Assembly (NCBI GenBank): GCA_023055425.1
Contig: JALGPY010000006.1
Location: 93,345,935-93,409,934 of the forward strand
Length of the DNA stretch: 64,000 nucleotides
Direction: 5' to 3'
From: Linanthus parryae
Taxonomy: Eukaryota; Streptophyta; Magnoliopsida; Ericales; Polemoniaceae
Below the pieces are notes generated by a model. That model did no database searches and was not told the origin of the DNA. It worked only from the letters and a program-made list of their open reading frames with translations. The position numbers were made by a program, and so were the translations under genes. Below are positions 59,215 through 64,000 of this stretch, one piece after another; positions within the stretch are counted from its first letter, which is position 1; each line of letters starts with the position of its first letter.

Positions 59215-60560
59215 TTTTTTCAAAAGGATTCATTCAACAAAAACTAAAGGCCAAGCTGGGAGAGTGAACATCATCCAAACATTGTCAAAGTTGTTGGAAA
59301 CAAAGGGAGAGAAATCAGGAAAAGCATCGCTGGGACAATAGCCATGAGCAACATGTTTAGCAAGGGAGTCGGCAGACTTTTTCTGTCTCCCTTGGCTCAT
59401 GCTTCAGCTTAAAGTTGTTGAAATCAGAAGCCAATAACCTGCATTTGATCAAATTGGGCTCGACAATTTGATTTAAGTCACTTTGTCGAGATTCACCAAC
59501 TCATTGCAATCAATAATAGCTATAACTGATAAGCAGCTCAAGTGCTTATCTACTATCATCCCTGTGTGCAGAGCCATTGCTTTAGCAATGAGAGGGGAAG
59601 AAGAAAAGGCTTTGCCACTGAAATCTGCAATTCAGTTCCCTTTGTTATCACTCAACAAGCCCCCAATACCCACATTCATGATAGTCCAAGCTGCATCAGA
59701 GTTGAGATTGACCCAATGCTCAGGAGGTTTATCCTAGTTCTTTTTATAGGAACCAACCTCCTCTTAGTGCTATAGTTATCTATGTAGAACAACGAGCTAT
59801 GATCATCTTCCTTGATCATTTTAGCCAGGTAGTGAGCCTGAGAGATGGAATGCAGTTGGCAAATACAAGGTCATTTCTTCTTTTCCGTAACTTCCATCAT
59901 GCAAAGGCGAATGTTATTTTCCAACAGCTTTATGATGACTACTAGAAGAGCCAATATCAAACTACCAAACACTGGAAGGAGTTAAGGGGTTTTGTTCAAA
60001 GGATGAGGGAGGGTCAAGAAGACTCCAAGGGTTTCCCAGCAAGGTGTAATCTCTGAATAGATGAGTCAAGGATTCACCAGCTTGGCCACAAATATGAAAA
60101 AATTTATTGTGAGGGGGGATCAAACTACAGGCTTCATTTGCATGAAGTTTTTGGTGGGCAAGTAACCAAACAAAGAACATAGCTTCGGAGGATTATTCAT
60201 GTTCCAGAGCCAACTCCATTGCTAGAAGGAGCAGGCCAACCAATAATCAAATTGATACATGGTCTGATAGAAAAGTTTCCACTTTGTTCAATAATCCATC
60301 TAGGCTCGTCAAGGTGGCTAGAGAAAGGGTTGAGGAGGCATCCAGAATGAGCTTGATGATGTTAAGGGTGGGAAGAGAAGGGCTAGGTTCCTGAATAAGC
60401 AACATTCCACACCTCTCACACAGTCAGAGAGGGAGGCTTCAGAATTGGTCAGGGCTTATCTCCACAGCAGATCTCATTCAAGAAGTTAAAACTACCCTTG
60501 TTGTGCGTAGCCCCAATGCCCTTTCTGGCGTTCTTTCTATCAACTTTTAAACTTCTCTAG
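59215..60560 (-). pseudogene. LINE remnant: zinc-binding region and RNase H
   Basis: Read on the minus strand, 59962-60180 matches the LINE zinc-binding region (VWLLAHQKLHANEA, HICGQAGESLTHLFRDYTLL). 59470-59740 matches RNase H (WVNLNSDAAW, GIGGLLSDNKGN, SPLIAKAMALHTGM, IIDCNELV). 59350-59400 has the end motif KSADSLAKHVAHG. Stops and frame changes are frequent. It belongs to a different LINE copy from the one at 39.8-54.9 kb and lies on the opposite strand. Confidence 0.8.
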
Positions 60561-60771
60561 ATAAAAGAACATCTCTGGAAGTCAGTATTGCACCTACTAT
60601 TTATAAGCTTTTAAACTTCTACGAGTGACAATGGATGTTAAATTACTCATTTCTTTTGAAAATGAAAGAAAAAAAAATTAAGATGTACATGTTGTTGGGT
60701 TACAAACCACTCCATAGTTTACATTATAATTATAATTAAGAAAAAATCCAAATTTCAACTGAAGGTGTCGT
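60561..60771. other. Short spacer
   Basis: AT-rich sequence between the LINE remnant and the copia LTR. No feature is seen. Confidence 0.5.
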
Positions 60772-61048
60772 TGTAGGGTTTTGATGCAGGATACGCAGCG
60801 GAAATACAATAATAATTTCTTGATCAAGACCCTCCATGAATCGCATGTTAAGCTATCATAACATGATAAAGGAAGACGATTGTGTACCTTGTTTATTTGT
60901 ATGATTACAACGAAGAATATTGTATTCGTCTCTACCGGAATCCACACCTTGGGATTGAGAACTGAATCTTCTCCACGCCTTGTGCTAGCAACGTAGAAGA
61001 AGGAATCGCCGGAGCTTATCAAGTCAAGTGGATCACGCAAAACGGAGC

Positions 61049-61067
61049 AAGAGGGTCGAACCCTCTT
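61049..61067. repeat. Palindrome in copia LTR L
   Basis: AAGAGGG-TCGAA-CCCTCTT, 7-bp arms with a 5-bp centre, in the 3' half of LTR L. Confidence 0.65.
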
Positions 61068-61153
61068 GGTGGCCGACGGGTATAGGGGCGGACTGCTCCT
61101 TTGGGGTCTCTCCTTGCTCTCTTATTTCACTTAATGATAACTCATAACAAATA

Positions 61154-62166
61154 CCACTCCGTTTCTTCTCTTTCTCCCCCTTTCTATTTTGGTACGTTTC
61201 CTTTCTTTCTCCCCCTTTCCTCTTTTGACATGTTTAATGATGGTCAATTACATATCTACCCTCGCAAGAAAATAGCCCACCAACCTTACCCAACCCCACT
61301 GACCTGACTTTAACTCCACCATTATCTCACATTTTCAAATTGCTACCACACATTCGTTGAGAGAATGGATAAGCAGGAGAGAGAGGAAGCATCGGGAAGA
61401 AAATGAGGAAGCATCAGGAAGAAGAGGAAGCATCTCTTCACCTCCTCAGATTCGTCTTCTCCTACTCCCCTCCGAATGAATCAGAAGATGAGGAAGAAGT
61501 GGGAAGAAGAAGAGGAAGCATATCTCGTCGCCCTCCTCGTCCTCCCGTCACCGACGTCTCCCTCGTCATCATCCAATAGATGCATCTCCATCTCCTTTTG
61601 TCTCTCTCTGTGTAAATCGACTTGGATCTGTAAATCGGCTTGGATCTCCACCAGACCTAGCGCCGTCGTCGTCTCCCTCCTGTCGCCTCCTCCTCCTTCT
61701 CCTCTTCCTCCTTCTTCTTCTTCCTTCTCTGTAAATCGCGATTCTCCTGGTAATTTTGTTCACTATGTAAATTTGTTTGAACATTATATCTGTTTGGATC
61801 TGTAATTTACAGTTGGTTGTTTGCCTGGTGGTGGTTGTGTTGGGGGTTGTGGCTGTGTTGGGGGGTGTTTGTTGTTATCAAGGAGATAAAGAGAAGAGAT
61901 TTTTATTGTTTGTATCTGTTTTTTTTCTACTCCGATCTGTAAATTTATGTTTTTGAGAGTGGTGGTTTAATGGTGGTGGACTGGTGGTGGTGGTGGACGG
62001 CTGGTTGTGGCTGTGTGGTGGTGTTTTTTTGTTCATCACAAAGTTAAATGAGAGAGAAAGGACATGAGAGGGCATATAGAAAAGAGAAGGGACAAAATGG
62101 TAAAAGATGAATTTCTCTTAATTTCTGTGTCCTCCCCAAGGGGGAGAAAGAGAAGAAACGGAGTGG
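61154..62166. mobile_element. 1-kb TIR transposon, copy B, flanked by TA
   Basis: The ends CCACTCCGTTTCTTCTC followed by TTTCTCCCCC are near-identical inverted repeats of about 29 bp, with TA on both sides. It is the same family as 8090-9062, in inverted orientation: the left end of B, with its subterminal TIR duplicate (61195-61215) and ACATGTTTAATGATG block, corresponds to the right end of A. No transposase. It sits inside LTR L. Confidence 0.82.
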
Positions 62167-62976
62167 TAATAAGCTAGGGTTGCCATTTTACAGTTAATAA
62201 CTCCTTATTAACTACAAACTTGCCCCAATACTAATCATGTCCATACACGGATTAGTCCAACTTGCAAATTAGTCCAACTAACTTTGCAATTGATTGCGTT
62301 TCGATCCTCTATCCTTTTAATTGTTAATTAGTCCAACTAATTAACATCATTTCAGTTTAATCCTTTCGATGTGTTACCCTGTAGATTCCTATTAAGTCGT
62401 AGTATCAGTTACAAACATAAAGCGGTGTCTAGTAACACATTTATGCCACCCAACTAATAGAATAGTCTGTGATCTGACAAACCATGTGCCCAATGCTACC
62501 GTGTTGTTTATGTCCCTTTGTCTCTATATTCGGATTGGACACGAGACATAATTGTCACACTTGTATATCCAATCCATAGTTTGCAGGATCTATCCATAGT
62601 TTCTCGATCCTGGGAATAGGCTTATCTGTACAGATAACATCAATATCTCATATTGATTTATCTGAGTCTGGCCAGAAATTACGTAAGCACTACCGCTCGA
62701 GTGGCCGTGGATATTTTCTCCCAATATGTTGGAGGGAAAAATCCTCTCTACGTCACTACCATCTCTCACTTGCTTCATATCATGTCCAATTACCGCATTT
62801 ATTGCTATCCAGTTGCGTTGTAGAGTTTGACGAGATCAAAACATGATATTTCACAACTATAGTATCTAGTGACTTAAAGTCTAAGGACTACAACACCGTT
62901 GTCACCACGAGAAGCACTTGTGACATTGACATAATATAATGTAGCCTTCTCATGGTGGCTCAATCCAGTATGCCAT

Positions 62977-64000
62977 TGTTGGAAATATACCCTAGAGGCA
63001 ATCTATTTCTTATGAAATTTATGGATTTACGATTCATTTTGATATCGATATGGAGATATGTTAACAAGAATGAAGTCCTTAGAATATAAATGTTATATTC
63101 TTAAATATCCCTTGTCGATTATATTGATTAAAAGGACAATCAACTATAGACTAGGGGTTGGATTAATATAGAGATATCACGATCCGACACATGGGTATGC
63201 ATTAGGAGTAATATATACTGGATTGACCCACAACGAGAATGCTACATACAAGTTATGTGAAGTCCCAAGTGCTACTCATAGTGACAACAGTATTGTCATC
63301 CTTAGACTTGAAGTCACTAGATCCTCTAGTTGTGGAATATTGTGTTTTGACATCGTGAAACGCTAAACCGTAAATTAGTAGTAATAAAGGCGTTAATCGG
63401 ACACAATAAGGAAGCAAGCTTAGAGATGGTAGTGATGTAGATAAAATTTGTCCCTCCTACATAACGGGAGAAAATATCCATGGCCACTCGAGGAATGGTG
63501 CTTATAGAATGTCTGGCCAGACTCAGATAAATCAATATAGGATATTGATGTTATTTGCATGGATAAAATTATTCCCAGGATCGAGAAACTATGGATTGGA
63601 TATACGAGTGTGACTTGTATGTCTCGTGTCCAATCCGGATATAGAGACAAAGGGATGAGACAATACTTGCACAAGGTTTGTCAAAGTAATGACTATTTCC
63701 ATTAGTTGGGTGGCATGGATGTGTTGCTAGACACCGCTCTATGTTAGTAACATTTACTACCAACTAAGTAGAAATCTATGGGTGCACACGCCATAAGGAT
63801 TAAACTAGACTTGGGAATTAAGTAATAAGATTAATTAAATAGAAGGATCAAAACGCAACCACTTTCAAACTTAGTAGGACTAATTTGCAAGGTGGACTAA
63901 TACATGTATAGACATGATTAGAAGTTGCAAGGTGGACTAATCCATGTATATACATGATTAGGACTAGTTCGCATAGAGAACTAATCCATATATAGACATG
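62977..64000 (+). repeat. Copia LTR, copy R (plus strand), runs off the right edge
   Basis: It starts TGTTGGAAATATACCCTAGA, the terminus shared by Angela/BARE-type copia LTRs, directly after GCCAT (62972-62976), the expected target duplication. It is inserted in LTR L, giving head-to-head LTRs. A unit of about 41 bp (TTGCAAGGTGGACTAATCC) is repeated three times near the right edge (63890-64000), whereas L has it once. Confidence 0.78.

Larger units (their letters stand above)
60772..62976 (-). repeat. Copia LTR, copy L (minus strand), interrupted twice
   Basis: On the minus strand the LTR ends ...TTTCCGCTGCGTATCCTGC to CCCTACA at 60772, an end seen in Angela/Tork-like copia LTRs. Its body (62167-62976) is inverted relative to, and matches, copy R over most of R's visible length (for example CCACTCGAG near 62695 and 63485). 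A TIR transposon is inserted at 61154-62166. The first ~230 bp of the LTR are missing at the right because R begins there. No primer-binding site adjoins 60772, so it may be a 3' or solo LTR. Confidence 0.7.

Noticed and set aside
59027..59341. 104-codon ORF with hydrophobic N-terminus
   Set aside because: It overlaps the F-box gene 3' flank and, in its second half, the antisense of the LINE remnant. The hydrophobicity comes from a T-rich tract.
1..64000. CRISPR arrays, operons, phage or toxin-antitoxin systems
   Set aside because: The tandem repeats found lack the spacer structure of CRISPR, and all coding evidence is of plant nuclear type.

Overview
The window is flowering-plant nuclear DNA, most likely a eudicot. 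It has spliced genes with long introns, poly(A)-tailed LINEs, Ty1/copia and Ty3/gypsy LTR retrotransposons, and several families of small inverted-repeat elements. There is no operon, phage, plasmid or CRISPR structure. I can support only two host genes. Almost all the rest is transposable elements, many inserted into one another, and most of them broken.

1-18.3 kb is a retrotransposon nest. Two Sirevirus-type copia elements lie on the minus strand: element 1 (1-2809, entering at the left edge) sits inside the integrase of element 2 (2810-7123). After these come an LTR-like block (7290-10041) carrying a 1-kb TIR transposon, then the 3' end of a third Sirevirus (LTR, polypurine tract and an acidic env-position ORF, 10509-13790). 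That ORF is cut by a minus-strand Ty3/gypsy LTR (13791-15614). A decayed plus-strand chromovirus integrase and chromodomain follow (16.3-17.5 kb).

18.3-21.7 kb holds non-autonomous TIR elements, one with a 10-bp target duplication. 21.7-33.6 kb is host gene 1, a 103-residue twin-CX9C protein of the DUF3128/Emi1 type. It is split into three short coding exons by two introns of about 5.2 kb that are rich in MITEs and a nested TIR element.

34.9-39.4 kb is a gypsy 5' LTR with PBS and a decayed internal region. 39.8-54.9 kb is a 5'-truncated L1-type LINE. It is split by a 12.2-kb non-coding LTR element of LARD type with long LTRs, flanked by the target duplication AAGTC. That insertion has three LTRs instead of two. 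The LINE poly(A) tail ends close to the probable 5' UTR of host gene 2, a 301-residue F-box protein resembling Arabidopsis At3g48880 (coding exons 56924-57282 and 58247-58793).

59.2-60.6 kb is a minus-strand LINE remnant. From 60.8 kb to the end lie two copia LTRs of one family in opposite orientation. The second is inserted in the first, and the first also carries a second copy of the 1-kb TIR transposon.

The host genes probably act in mitochondria (twin-CX9C protein) and in SCF-type ubiquitin ligation (F-box protein). Nothing here links them functionally. The retroelement ORFs seen all carry stops, frameshifts or truncations, so no complete autonomous element is present in the window.
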